Below are positions 35,599 through 48,309 of a DNA stretch of 64,000 nt, one piece after another (the first letter of the stretch is position 1; each line of letters begins with the position of its first letter). A program made the translations under genes and the position numbers. The stretch is from Paratinospora sagittata (lineage: Eukaryota; Streptophyta; Magnoliopsida; Ranunculales; Menispermaceae). The notes under the pieces are model-generated. The model was given only the letters and a program-made list of their open reading frames with translations, made no database searches and was not told where the DNA came from. The stretch lies in NCBI GenBank assembly GCA_035771175.1, contig CM069593.1:48152054-48216053 (forward strand), read 5' to 3'.

Positions 35599-38500
35599 CA
35601 CCACTTTTCATATGGTTCTGCTTCCGCAAAATCTTATCCCGCAAGGTATGTCACCACAAAATAGTGAAATTATAGAGCCCATTAAATTTTATATGCAGTT
35701 ATGCTTCTGCTCATTTTTATGGGACTTTTTTGTCACACCCTGGGTTGCACAGCGTGCCCCCTACCCAGGGTGTGACAAAAAGGCCTTATGTATGCGCTGA
35801 GTAATAATGAGATTTCATTTGTATATACTAACCACCATTAAGTTTTTCTTGCAACCTAATGTAGAAATGCTAAACAAACCTTGGTTAACCTTAGCAACCT
35901 CACTCTAAAGAATTGTTCAGATATAGGCACCTAATCTGTTTAGGGTTCTGTTACTACTAACACTAATTTCATTATCCCTAAAACTTGCTAACGTGCTTTT
36001 AATTGAATTCAAACAGTATTTATCATACAGAATCCATCAAGGCCTTTAAGAAAATAATGAAAGTACTACCTAGCAATAAATTTGCTGACGAGATGACAGA
36101 AGTGTTAAAGAAATTACTTTTCAGCACCCTTCTGGTGAAGCATTCAACATTCCCTGACAGGCTGATACAGAAAATGTGGCTGAAAGGTCAGCACAAGTCC
36201 TCTTGTAATTAATCTGGTTCTTGAATTTGCTTTGCTTCAATAACATTTGAAGATTAAGCATTTGCTTATGTGTTTGTCCCCCTTTTTTCCGAGCTTAAAT
36301 GTCTCTTCATTTCAGAGTTTAATCTTAATAGATCAATTGATTTAAGAAAGCAAAATCCCTTGTCTTTATTTCTATGTTTTGAGTGGAATTTTAAAACATT
36401 AGACACTCACCTACTGAGAATTTGATGGTGGACACATTTTTCTTTAACCTTTTTGTGTTTTTCTTTAGGTGCTTTCTTGATGGACATGTAAATTAGGAAG
36501 TGATCTATGAGGGCAATGTAGTTTTTTGATAGCCTATAAAAGCTAAGTTGTAAAGAAAAAATTTCAGACTAGTGGAAGGTTTCAGAAGTTTTCATTTTCA
36601 ATTTTAGCCCATTATCTCTAAATGAACAATTCTTCATTAAATTAAAATAGGATTTATCTGATCTAAGGCAATGGCCAAACAATTGTTGGGTTTCAGGTTT
36701 TTAGTGTTTTAAATAGATTAATTTTGTTGTATTCTTTCTTATCTTCTATATTTTTCTTGAAAAGTTTGCTTAAATTTGATAGTAGCAAAGGAAAAACTCT
36801 TAATTTTGAATATACAAACTCAATTGATCTTGTTTGAAAAAAATTATATGATAATCTTCCAGAGTTTCTTGCAGGAGCTTTGGACAGCATGAGAATTCCG
36901 GCCAATGTTTCAGCCTTTTATATATATATATATATATATATATTATCTCCACTACAAATGCTTGTATGAGTTCATGTGTTCCGGAGTCTTTTGACAATTG
37001 ACAAGCAGTTCGGGAATTTCTTTTGCTGCATTTTGCAGATAGTGCAAATTAAAATAGAGTAATGGTAGGGATGCATCCCATGAAAATTCAAGTTTTTCAC
37101 TTCCACTGAATCACATAGAGATGCGTGTATTATGTGGGGATGCCTAATTACATGTACATTTTCATGTAATTTGATGGAGGTAGAAAGTTAAAGAGTTTTC
37201 AATGAAGTTTTTAGGGGGCGTTATTCTTAGCATTTTTTTTTATTAAAATATTTGTTTGGTATATTTGAAAATGAGTAATGTTAAAAGGGATGTTGGATGC
37301 TAACGTTATTTTTTGACAAGCATTAATTTTTTTTAAATATTGGGATGTATAATACACGTATATTTTTAAAACATCTAAAAGAATTGAGTGTTAGTGTTAA
37401 AAAATAATAATATTTTTTTTTTTTTTTAATAAGGTAAAAAATTATTTGTATTTGATTTAAAACCTTTGTTGTAATTTAAGTATTGAGTAGATATACAAAA
37501 TTAATATGAAAACTGATTGGTGTAGTCCAATTGATGCGACATCTCACTTGTATAGGAATTGACGTCTTAAATCAATTTGAATTCCAATAAAAGTTTTTCA
37601 AACCAACTAATAATTAATTGGGTTTAAATCCGATGGTCAGATGAGCCCTGGTGGTGGAAAAGCAACTTTGGCTCCTTGAGATTATGGCTCGACTGTAAAT
37701 TTAGGTTCATGGAAGATATACTGAAAAACTCACACTAAACACTAAATATTTTGAGTCCTTGGAAGAGCGAATCCACCAGAAGTAGCTTTCTCTTTCTGCT
37801 TTCTTTTCTATTAGAACAGACGTTTGCCTTGATAGAGGTGTAAGCTTAATTGAAATGAGCTGATAGAGACGTAGTTTGGTTTAGCTTGTTCAATAAATGA
37901 TTTCCTTTATTTGTTAACTTTAAACAAGTTTTGAATAAATTTAAAAGAATTTTTTTAAACGAACTTCATCTACACGACCAGATCCAACGTTTAGGAATAC
38001 AGTTGGGTGTCATACATCACGATATCTCATGTCAGGTTTTTTCTTTTCTTATTTTTAATGACAAAAAAATAAAAAACTGTATAAAGTTACAGACACGTAC
38101 AGGCATCAGAAGAATTTAAGATTATAAAATTAAATAAAATTAAAAATAAAATAGTAAATAAAGTAATCTTGTATTTAATAATATATTTGAAATTTAAAAA
38201 AATTAAATTACAAAAAATAATCCTGATTTTACAACTTCGCAAAATCATTAATGATTTTTTTTTTTTTTAACAAAAAAGAATGAATGAGAAGGAAGAAATG
38301 AGAAAGAAAGGGTGAGATAATTTCATCTCAATCTTTGAGCCATCATTATTTTATCTTATTGTGGTGAAATAAAAAAGTTAATAAGATAATTTTTATTCCA
38401 TACTAATCAGCTACCAAACATAAGATTAAGACTAAAAATAATCTAATCCTATGCACCAAACAGCCCTTAAGGCTATGTTCCAAAAACTGAAAACTTAAAA

Positions 38501-39314
38501 AATAACCTTTTATCTTTTTTTAAAAAGAATCTGTTTCTTTAACAATAAGTAAAAAACTACTTTTAAAATCTTTTAAACCAAACAAGTTTTTAACGTTTTC
38601 CTCACTATTAACAGACAAGAATGCATCAATAAGCAAGCTCAAGGTTGTCATATCAAATTAAACACCTAAAATATACTCTTACAATGAAAAACAAAAACCT
38701 CTAAAGTACATGTACATCTTGAGATTTAGTAAGAATAATCACATCATATGTCAAAAAGTGGCTGAATGGTTTGAGAAAGGATTGCAAGCCCCAAGTTTGT
38801 ACTTCAAACACAAATTTTTACCATAACAAAACCAAAAAATATAAAAATTGCTGAATAAAAACCATCAAAAACCATAAAACCCATGAACAGACTCATAACA
38901 AAAGAAATACATATATGGATACGTTTGATTTGATAGTTTGCTTTGCACGCGCCACATTACACCAAGGTCTTCTTTATTCTCCTATAGTTCATTAACCTAC
39001 TGCAAACTAATATACACACTAAAACAAGCTTATATGACGGTAACGATTGAAACGGAACTAAATGTAAGAGAACCAGGAGAAATGTTATAAACTCGGAAGG
39101 AATTTCAGCAAAGTAGAGCCTAGAACCAAAGTTCAAATCAATACAAGTCCTTTACGAAGAACAATTCAAGCAAAGCATATTTATATATAAGCTCATGTCT
39201 GACTTACTAAGAGTTTTTGAAAATGTAATTTCCCATTCAAAACCCACCTCCAACACCTCGTGGGATTTTTTATGTTGGTAGAACACAGATGGGTCCTTTG
39301 TGCTTTCTTGCTTC
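35599..39314. other. Region between the LRR gene and UBC (convergent 3' ends)
   Basis: No gene is supported in 3.7 kb. It should hold the 3' UTRs of both flanking genes. A hairpin lies at 35733-35779 and an (AT)n run at 36919-36943. 37300-37440 contains AT-rich sequence distantly like that around 21.2 kb. 38160-38610 is AT-rich with MITE-like debris. Confidence 0.6.
35733..35785. repeat. Perfect 15-bp-stem hairpin tied to the dispersed repeat family
   Basis: TGTCACACCCTGGGT and ACCCAGGGTGTGACA are exact inverted repeats around a 17-bp loop. The sequence after it (TGACAAAAAGGCCTTATGTA) is the same as the 3' end of the dispersed repeat at 48501-48733, so this looks like a rearranged end of that family. 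Confidence 0.75.
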
Positions 39315-42300
39315 TTAATCTGCTGTCCAGCTCTGCTCTACTATTTCGCGCACTCTTCGGTTGTACTCCCGCTTGTTCTCGCTGAACATTCGAGCTGCCT
39401 CAGAATTCGCAGGGGAATTAGGGTTTGGATCACAGAGAAGGGACTGAGAAACACATGAAAATGTTCCATTAGAATGCAAGGTATAGACAGGTTGAAAGCC
39501 AGTTAATATTGAAATATATGCTACCAAGTATTAGAGATGGAAGGACTACTGGATGGATGTGTTGACATTTAACAGTGTGGCAACAGTGATGAGAAATAAT
39601 CAAAAAGTAAAAGAGCAAGTTGACTGATTATTTCATAAATATTTTGACTTTTTACTGATAAAACCTACTTTCCACTTGAAATGGAGAAAAGAATCCTCAT
39701 AGCAAAAGAAATATGTTATTTTCACAAGGCAGTCTATCTAAAAGCACATCTGAAACTCCAAAAAACAGTCATAATACTGCACATCTGATGCGCTCAAGCA
39801 TAGCTACACTGACATCTTAAACAAAAGAAACCACCAGAGCAACCCTTTTAGCTTATCAATACAAGCACAGTAAGGTCTATCAAAAACTTCAGAATGCTAA
39901 TCTCGGGTTGCAAAAACAATATGCTTGGTCATACAATGCTTTCTTTTCTACTAAAAATGGCATAGCTGAGTCATGTTTCAAAGTATACTGGGATATTTCT
40001 GGCAAAGGTGGACACCTCCTACAAAGATACCTAAATAATTTGAGTAGCAACCTCCGCAGTGTGGACGATCCTCTCACAAAAATACCACTTCTCAACTGAC
40101 CTCAGTGGTCAACATACCACCAATGATGAGATTTGGATTGAACCAAGAAAAAATTGGATGATAATACCCATCAGAATGAACAAATATGTTCATAGATTCA
40201 TACACCAGCAACAAGAAGAAGCCAAGAGCTTATAGATTCATTTATGCCCCAAAGCAGCATCTGATTTTGTCACTTGAGAATAATATAAATTTGTTTAAAT
40301 CTAGATTCTACACATGCCCCATGATACTGAATCTTTCCTACCAAGATTTTCACCATCAGTCACCACAGGTATGCACATCTTTTATTTAACTCTATCCCAA
40401 GCTACAATGCCACATATTTGTTTAAATTTGTTGGAGTAAATGATCGAGTTAAAGCAAATAGCATAAACTTAGTCATACTGTGCACCTAGACTGTGCATAA
40501 ATCATAATTATGATTCAAGTTAGTCTTCCACCTAGGCAAAAATGAGACTCCATTACTCAAGAATGTTCTGTGTTAGACACATTGAGTTTATGAATTAGAT
40601 TTGCGCAAGACATTCTATCAAATAAACATTGCGGTAATAATTACATAGGCATAGCCATATGTGCCCGTTCATGTATGCATGATGTTTAAGGGTTCAATGT
40701 GTGTTTACACTTCTAATTAGCATTAGACATCAATAAACATCTCTCGGTTTTTTTAACATGTCACTGAAGTTCCTTAGCTTTACCAAACAAATGGATGCGA
40801 TTTGAGAGAGAGATAATGAACGCAATATGGCAACATCCAAGTGGCATGGACATACGACTTACACGGTTGGGCAAGCCAAACTTGCTGCCTATACAACTTT
40901 GGAAGTTTCATGTAAATATAACTAAGAGGAGACTTGCATTTCATAATCAGGATATCATCTATTTGGAGAAACCACCTAGCACTCTAGGTTGTGGGCCATT
41001 GTGAAATGTCTACGACATGACAGTTTTTCTTGTTTCTTCATTCTTAAACCTTTTGGTAGATTTACCCTAAAGAAAAAAGGAGCTATAGAAGCAAAAAAGC
41101 AATTGCAGATAAGGGCTCACCCACAGAAGATATTAGGTCCATGAGATTTTTCAACTTGCTTGTACAATTGAAGTTGAATCGCACCGACAACAATACAATT
41201 TTGCAAAAAAATCATAAAAAACCAAAAAATTGTAAGATTTTTATTCAAATTGTAAGATTCAACTTTGACATGTACAGTTCAAATAGTAAGATTTGACATA
41301 AAACCAACTTATGTTGCCCAATAAGCTTTTTTTGGTAAAAATCTTCCACAACATGAACTCTTTTTTAACTTCTTTATAACTGAATTAGACAAACTAGAGA
41401 TTTTCTTGGAAAAAGGTCAAGTTGAATTGAGGTGAAACAAACTTGAGATTTTTAAAAGCTTCTATTTGTCTCCATTGCACACAACTAAGAGAAAGACTCT
41501 GGCACTACATCTTCTCACTTCAAAAGTGTACTCATTTTTCATCATATTGAAGTCCATTTATGTTACAATCCTAATCCCACATCAAAAATTTGTAAAAATC
41601 TTACGAGGTACATGGGCTCATGACCCCTTCCCCCCTTGCAAGCTGATTTTCAAAGGTAAGTTCTATGCGTGGTTGACATCAATTGGAATAAAAGCAGGTA
41701 CTATGTTCAGTGGGATCGGACACATCCATGCAGGGCATTGGATCAGCATTAGTGCGTACTACTAACATGGCCAAGGTAACCTAAAGAGGATTGCAACTTG
41801 TCAGAGACATGGTCCCCAACTGACAAAGCCATCTGGCTAGGAATGATGGTCCCCATAGACAACAGTTGCAAAGCATGGTGGATTGTTACGATACTAAATC
41901 CTACATCGAAAACTTGTAAAAATCATTAGAGGTATACGAGCTCTTGGGCGACCTTCCCTTGCAAGCCGATTATCAAGGTGAGTTCCACCCATGAGCTCAT
42001 ATCAATTTGTCACAGTTTTTTGACAAATAAAAGCTTTTAAGTGCTTGGTTGTTTCTATCCTTACCTTGCTTCTTTCGATTTTAGGATTTTTTTTTGCTTG
42101 GTTGTTTAATTCAGCATTGTGGATACTCTTAGTATATTTGTATGTCCCAAGCCTAACAAAGGAGGACGGTGTCTTAGGTAATTCACAAACCAACGTAAAA
42201 CTTTTTCTAAAAAATTATGACATTAATCTACTCCATTAATGGAGCAGAGCGAAAGAAGTGGATTCATGTAGTGGGATAACATGGAAGTATGTCTCAAGGG

Positions 42301-45300
42301 TGCAACCAAATACTTAGAACAATCTAAGGACCTAATTTTAGGGTTAAACATCATCTTGCAAAGACATGCAACAACGTCAACATTTATATCAATGTCCTTG
42401 ATAGCGTTAGTTCATGCTTAAAAAATTCATTGAAATGAAGAAAAAGACAAAAAAAAACTATGAAAAAAAAAAAAGTAACATGTCTGACACAAAAGGAGGA
42501 AGGTTTTTGAACTCAACAAATAACAAACAAGCAAATAAATTACTATATTAGTTGATTTTAAGAGAACTAATGTACTTGTCCATAATTTACGAAAAATCTG
42601 AGAAAAAAAAAATGTTATGGTTTCGCAAATCAATACCAATTTAACAACTATAATCTCATCTATTATGATGGTCTCTGAGTTGCTATCAAGATTATGGGTT
42701 AATCCAATGATTTTGGTATTGGTACAGGTTAAAAGTAATAGTGTGACCATAGTAGACTTTAAAGATTGAGAGAAAAGGACAGGATCTCAAAACTGGATAG
42801 CAAAGGATAGAATCATAGAACCCATCTGACTAGTATCAGACTTTTGCATGTACTGCAACAAAAGAACAAGGAAATACAATTCTGCTTGCTCATGCAGAAG
42901 ATCACAATTTTCCAGAAACTTTCATTTGCACCTTTTTTTAGTGAAACGTACAAGAAAGGAATAGTGCAAAACTTAAATATCAATTATCCTAAAGCAAAAA
43001 AAAATATCAAGGAAATACACACCTGAATGGACGTCAATATTGCGGCAACATCATAAATTGGACTCCACTGATTTTGTAAAATATCCAAGCAAATACTCCC
43101 ATCTGCATATACTGTCCAACTCACAAATGCAATGTCAGGGAAATCTGTTTTACTTTTTTTTGGTCTTATTTACTTTTTTTTTTTGGGGGGGGGAGGGGAG
43201 GGGAGGGGAGAGGAATTGTCAACATACTGTTTGGATGAAACATCCGTGAGACAAAGCGAACCGTGGGAGGCTTGTTAGGGTAATCCTCTGTGAACTGCAG
43301 TGTCAGTTTAAACGTACCTGAGAAAAGTCCATAAAGGAATTAGAAGCTAAAGAAAGTGGAATGAGATATCCGCAGACCACTCATAAAAAAGAAATGAGAA
43401 AATACAGTAGTAAAGGAATCAATAAAATAAAATAAGCTGCAGAAAATATACAAACAAATAAATGGTAAGATCTGTGTAGTGTGGCCATCATGTCAGATTT
43501 TACAAATTATGTATTAGATAAATAATGATAATACAAAGTTACAAAAATACAAAAATGAGCGTTGTGCACCAGCAGTGCACAAACAACCCCCCAAAGAAAA
43601 CACCAGACAAACAAAACCACCAACTTATGATAAGCACTCACTCCAGTTCAAAAACCACCCAGAAAGTGAAACCCCATTACCCCAAGGAGAAGCAAAAACC
43701 CAAGAACTTGCTAATAACTTGATACTTCCCCATAACTGATCGCCATCTTTGTGAATGTTGTTAAACATTTTATCATTACGCTCAAGCCACAAAGACCAAA
43801 GCATAGCATATGATGAAATTAGACCAGTCTCCCTTTCAGCTCTTGAGAGACTTGCTAAATGAGAGAGAGAGAGAGCCCTTCCAAGACGTTATGTGGCACC
43901 CTATACCTGAATTCCGAGAAAATAAACCACTTTTGCCAAATCTCTTTTGCAAACATACAAAAGAAATATATGTGATCCAAACTCTCCTCATCCTGCAAGC
44001 AAAATAAGCAACAATGTGGAGATGATGCTATCTAACATCGCTAGAATGTTTCCTTTCATATTGAACATTTCTGTTAATTCTTACTTCTTATCTTTTGCGC
44101 TAGTTATGGATGAATTGACTAAATATATTCAAGAAGATGCGCCATGGTGCATGTTACTTGCTAAATGATATAGTGTTGCTTGATGAAACTAAATCTAGAG
44201 TAAATACTACGCCAAAAGTTTAGCAAAAGGTTCTACAATCTAAAGGGTTCAAGATTTGTAGGACTAAAACTAAATACATTAAATGTAATTTTAGTGAAAG
44301 TAGAAATATAAATAAAAGAGGCAGTGAAGATTGAACGCCAAGAGATACCAAGAAACGAAAATTTTAGGTATTTGAGATTCATTATTCATCAAGAAGGTGA
44401 ATTAGGAATTGATGTGAATCGGAGAGTTAAAGCAAGACGAGTTAAAGGACGAATGTTTCTAAATATTATGCGATCAACGCATCACTTTGAGGTTGAAAGA
44501 ATTTTTTTACAAAACAATTATTAGGCCAACTCTATTATATCTTGTATGGAACAAAATGTTGGGCAATAAAGAAACAATATGTGAACGAACTACGTGTAAT
44601 GGAAATGCGTATGTTAAAATGAATGTGTGTGGTAAAACACTAAAAGATAGAATTAGAAATGAACATCAACATATTTTAAAAATAGAAAAAGTAGTTCCAA
44701 TTGCAAAAAAACCGATTAAGGTGATTTGGACATAAAAAATGAAGACCTTTAGCCGCTCAAATTAGGAAGAGTGATTTATTTCACAATCGACGGTAATGAT
44801 AGAGATAAAGGAAGTGAGGGGATAACATGGACAAAAATAATTAAAAAAGATATAACTACTTGTAATTTAAATGTTAACTTAGCCCTTGATAGAGCGAAGT
44901 GGAGGATGTAAATTTGTGTAGCCGATCCCATATAGTTGGGAAAATGCTTAATTAAGTATTTGTTTTAATTCTCTAGAAGTAACTAAATATGAGTTACCAA
45001 AAAACAAATTAGTAATTCAATTCCAATATGAAATAAAAAGGGAACATCTTAGTACTAATACCATATGCCAAGAGGCATCCATATGCATAACATGTAAAAT
45101 TGAAAAATATAAATAAATATATGTATGCGTGTAAAACATGAAAAAGAAAAGCAACCAAAGCACTAAAAACAAAAGTAGCAAGAAGACAAAAAAATAACTG
45201 CACAAAAGTGATGTTTCATTAAGAATGCAATGAACATCAGAGTATGGAAGAAACAGAGGAAAATATAAATTAATTGGGTGAAAGAAGAAACCCAAAAAGT

Positions 45301-46608
45301 CAGTCCATTCCATTGAATGACAGAAATTCATTTCTAGTGTGATATAAAAACCCCATTTTAACTTACTCCAAAAAATTATAGATTTTCATCAGCAATGAAT
45401 GGAGGCTATCCAGAAACAGTCTTTCTGGCAGAATACATTGACCCTTCTCAAGACCTTGCAATAGCAGTAGCCTTGTGCAATAGATATCTTTTTAACGAAT
45501 ATTAGATATCCTTAATTAAACATTACTATTATCCAAAGCATATTTTTTCTTTCTTAAGAAGATAATACATATGATTTACCAAATTTTTTTTTTAAAAAAA
45601 AGGTTCAGTATCAAATAAGACAAGTACAGGAAAGCCTATTTAATATCTAATATTCATATCAAAATCTTGTAATATTCATCAATTGGACTGGCATATGAAG
45701 AGTATTGACCTCAAAATCTTCCTGAGAAAAGGCAAAGACTTTTGGAGTTTCAAAACAGCAAAGTTTTCTGACAGTTTAAATGCTCTCATTTCTTCAAGGT
45801 CCCAAAAGAGGAATACAGAAGCCGTACCTCTTGCTATTGTTCTAAGAACTACAGTGAAGAGATTAAAGATGGAAATTTTCCTTTTGTCACGCTTCAACAT
45901 TATATCTAAATGGAGGTCAACCAAGCTCAAACAAAATAAAAAATGCGGACACAAGAATCTGAAGCAACATAAGCTCCACTGCATTAGTTGGTATATACAC
46001 AAACAGATGCGAGACAAATTTAGCCATTCAAAACAATATTTAGTGCAACGGAATGTGGGATTAGTTGGCATTAATTCAAGCTAATCATTGTAGAGTTAGG
46101 ATTAAACTTTTAGCATCATTTCAATGGTTGTGAAAAATTGAGACTTGAGAGCCTATATTACTCTATTATAAGACCCTAATAGCTTAATTATTAAGAACCG
46201 TTACTAATGGCCCATAAAAAGCAACATAAAAAAGGCCTTGGACAGTGTTACAATCCCACCACAGTTGTCTAAGCTGCCTAAGGATGGAGCTGGCTCTGGT
46301 TTTGTGAATGACTTGGTTCTCTACTCGAGTCTCAACCCATGTGTGAACTAATTACTCATTAATAATTACCAGAAAATTATTGTCATAGCATTCATTTTCT
46401 GAAACCCTCAAGTCAACTTCTACAAAATTTGCATTTTAAGGTGAACTAATGATAAATTTTGCTTGAAATGTTCTAGAGACCAGGCAAACACCTTTTGAAT
46501 TCCAAAATAGCCAATTGTGAAAGTCACAAAGCTCCTGTTTCTTCCAGAAACCAAACAAATAATACAGATACCTGATGCAATTAGTTAAAACTTTAGTAAA
46601 GTGATTAG

Positions 46609-46706
<98 letters not shown>

Positions 46707-47695
46707 TTGAGTCGTAAACTTGCACTACAACACTATCCATCTAATCGGTTAATTTACGTCACATAATATAGGTAGGTAGATGCAGAACCAAAATATGAAC
46801 CCATAAAAATCCTTTATACTAAACTGACTCAGCCAAACAAATACCAACAACAAAAACATTTTTTGAAAGCATCAAGTGCAGAAAATTCCCTGATCAAAAA
46901 CATAAGTTCTCATAATTCGGTAAATATTAGACCACGAGAGAGGGCTTCAAACATGATCACCACATCAAAAGCTCCATCTAATTACTTATTTAGGGACCCC
47001 ATGCGCTGGGGAAGAACCAGCTCATCCACAACCCTAGAATACATGAACCTGAATCAAACACTTAAAAATCATAACCCTAAATTGAGAAGCAAGGGTGCTG
47101 CTAAGCTCTTATTGGTCCCTCTTTGGGAACCAGAAACTCCAGACTTTGCGGTCAAACCAATTCATAGATTCATAGATTTTCCTTTATTTTTTATCATTTT
47201 TTTTCCCCGACAACAATTTGAAATTACTCGGATTTATTACTCAGAAAATTCATCCTTGGAATATTATAAGCATCCAAGAAACGGAAAATTTAAGCATAGA
47301 ACCATACCAAATAATTTCCAAACATCAACACAGAGTTAAAACATAAATTAAAAATAAAAACACAAAAAACTAGAAACCTAAACAACGAAATCAACTCACC
47401 TCCATCCCAAGGCGTATCATCAGGTCTGTAAATCAAAAAACAAAAAAAAAGAATAAAAAACCCTTCAAAATTAACCGAACAAAACACTCCCTCTCCCCTC
47501 ACAATCCAATAAAAAAAACCACCAAAAACACAAACAAAAAACAGAGAAAAATCAATGAAAAACAAAATACCCAAAAATCACGGCGTTCCAGAGCATGATA
47601 TTGTTGTCCTGAGGCGCTCCGCTGATTCCCGCCGGTGGATCTTGCTGCAACCTCTTGAAATCCCTCATCAGCCGCTTCCTCGCCGGCGTCGACAT
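39315..47695 (-). CDS. UBC2: Ubiquitin-conjugating enzyme E2, RAD6 type (UBC1/UBC2)
   Basis: Five exons: 47695-47571, 47425-47400 (26 nt), 43317-43228, 43111-43023 and 39443-39315; 459 nt, 152 residues. The protein reads [20 protein letters not shown] at the start and ends [10 protein letters not shown], matching plant RAD6 homologues over the whole length as I recall them. The catalytic cysteine is Cys88 ([15 protein letters not shown]), preceded by the HPN motif (MFHPN). RAD6-type E2s take ubiquitin from E1 and, with HUB1/HUB2 E3 ligases, monoubiquitinate histone H2B; with RAD18-like partners they act in DNA damage tolerance. It is nuclear and cytosolic. Introns 2 and 4 are long (4.1 and 3.6 kb) and carry LINE relics, a TRIM-like element and an (AG)45 tract, while intron 3 is 116 bp. 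All exon borders are GT-AG and keep the frame. UBC1 and UBC2 are nearly identical, so the number is not certain. Confidence 0.95.
41561..42004 (+). mobile_element. TRIM-like miniature LTR retrotransposon in UBC intron 4
   Basis: Two direct repeats of equal length, 41561-41681 and 41884-42004 (121 bp each), start TGTTAC and end ATCA; both contain CTTGTAAAAATC-like, CTTGCAAGC and TGAGTTC-like segments. After the left repeat comes TGGAATAAAAGCAGG (41684), a diverged form of the initiator-tRNA-Met primer site TGGTATCAGAGC. Flanks ATTTA and ATTTG resemble a 5-bp target duplication. The 202-bp interior codes for nothing. The repeats have diverged, so it is old. Confidence 0.7.
43185..43208. repeat. 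G-quadruplex-forming tract in the 116-bp UBC intron 3
   Basis: G9-A-G4-A-G4-A-G4 on the plus strand, next to T13. It is the strand opposite the UBC transcript, so the pre-mRNA carries a C-rich run starting about 20 nt after the splice donor. Confidence 0.9.
43540..44030 (-). pseudogene. L1-like LINE 3' relic (zf-RVT region) in UBC intron 2
   Basis: On the minus strand, frames reading [20 protein letters not shown] and IWQKWF, then a [15 protein letters not shown] segment (reached only with frame changes), match the zinc-binding reverse-transcriptase tail of plant L1-like LINEs. Stops and shifts show it is dead. The left (3') edge is approximate. Confidence 0.6.
44050..44960 (+). pseudogene. 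RTE-like LINE relic (reverse transcriptase C-terminal part) in UBC intron 2
   Basis: Successive frames give [20 protein letters not shown], then [11 protein letters not shown] (the FADD catalytic box is changed to LAND, with a stop nearby), [42 protein letters not shown] and finally [10 protein letters not shown] followed by a GTAGCCGATCCC-like terminus. This is the usual order of a widespread plant RTE-type LINE protein. Frame shifts and stops make it non-functional. It lies antisense to UBC. Shorter relics of the same family occur at 26995, 51017 and 53988. Confidence 0.75.
46614..46702. repeat. (AG)n microsatellite, about 44 units
   Basis: An uninterrupted AG run of about 89 bp within UBC intron 2; likely highly polymorphic. 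Confidence 0.97.
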
Positions 47696-47734
47696 CTCTT
47701 TTTCCTTCCTCGCCGGAATATAGGGTTAGAGCTT

Positions 47735-47940
47735 CCCCCCCCCCCCCCACCGGAATAAATCGATCCACCGGTCTTAAAATCAGAGCTTAATTATCACAAA
47801 ACACAGCCCTTCTTCTTCAGAGAAAGAAAGAGAGCGAGAGAGCGAGAGAGAGATAGAGAGATGAATAAAGAAAGAGAGAATAATAAAAAAGAATGCAAAG
47901 CAAGTGGAGAAATGGGTTCTCTCTACTATTTATTTATTTT
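47735..47940 (-). promoter_or_regulatory. UBC leader with G14 run and TATA-like core promoter
   Basis: On the minus strand a TATA-like AAATAAATAAATAGTAG (about 47940-47921) is followed by a CT-rich leader (47885-47810). A run of 14 G (plus-strand C14, 47735-47748) lies 40 nt before the start codon. The order fits a plant housekeeping promoter and leader; transcript start is not known. Confidence 0.45.
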
Positions 47941-48309
47941 ATTTACTTTACTATTATTATTTAGATAGTAAATAAATAAATAAATAAATAATTGTCCCCA
48001 CATTTCGATTTTGCTTCTTCGAAGCATCCAATTGGGCACATATAGAAAACTTGCATGGAAAATACTGCTTTGACAGACCCATGACGCAACCATGATCGTC
48101 CGATCTTCCTCCAGATGTGTGTTCCTTGAATCATAATATGGAGTTGTATGGTTTCAACCTACCTCTCTGTATATTTTCATTTGTTTTGGATGATGAACCA
48201 ACTCTATTTCTACTTTTATTTTTATTTTTTTTAATGGAACTCTATTTCTATTTTAAAAAAGGGAAGAGGTGTATTATAGTCATAGCACCTATAATTCTCT
48301 CCTTTTTTG

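Noticed and set aside
36003..36212. 69-residue frame downstream of the LRR gene
   Set aside because: No family match; more likely 3' UTR or intergenic sequence.
38410..38610. MITE-like AT-rich stretch (CCAAAAACTGAAAACTT ... ACCAAACAAGTTTTTAACG)
   Set aside because: The ends look weakly complementary but I could not define terminal repeats or a target duplication.
45679..46084. Overlapping 130-residue frames on both strands in UBC intron 2
   Set aside because: Both strands are open by chance; neither resembles a protein, and there is no splice context.
46863..47339. 158-residue open frame in UBC intron 2
   Set aside because: No recognisable domain; located inside an intron between two confirmed exons and on the opposite strand.
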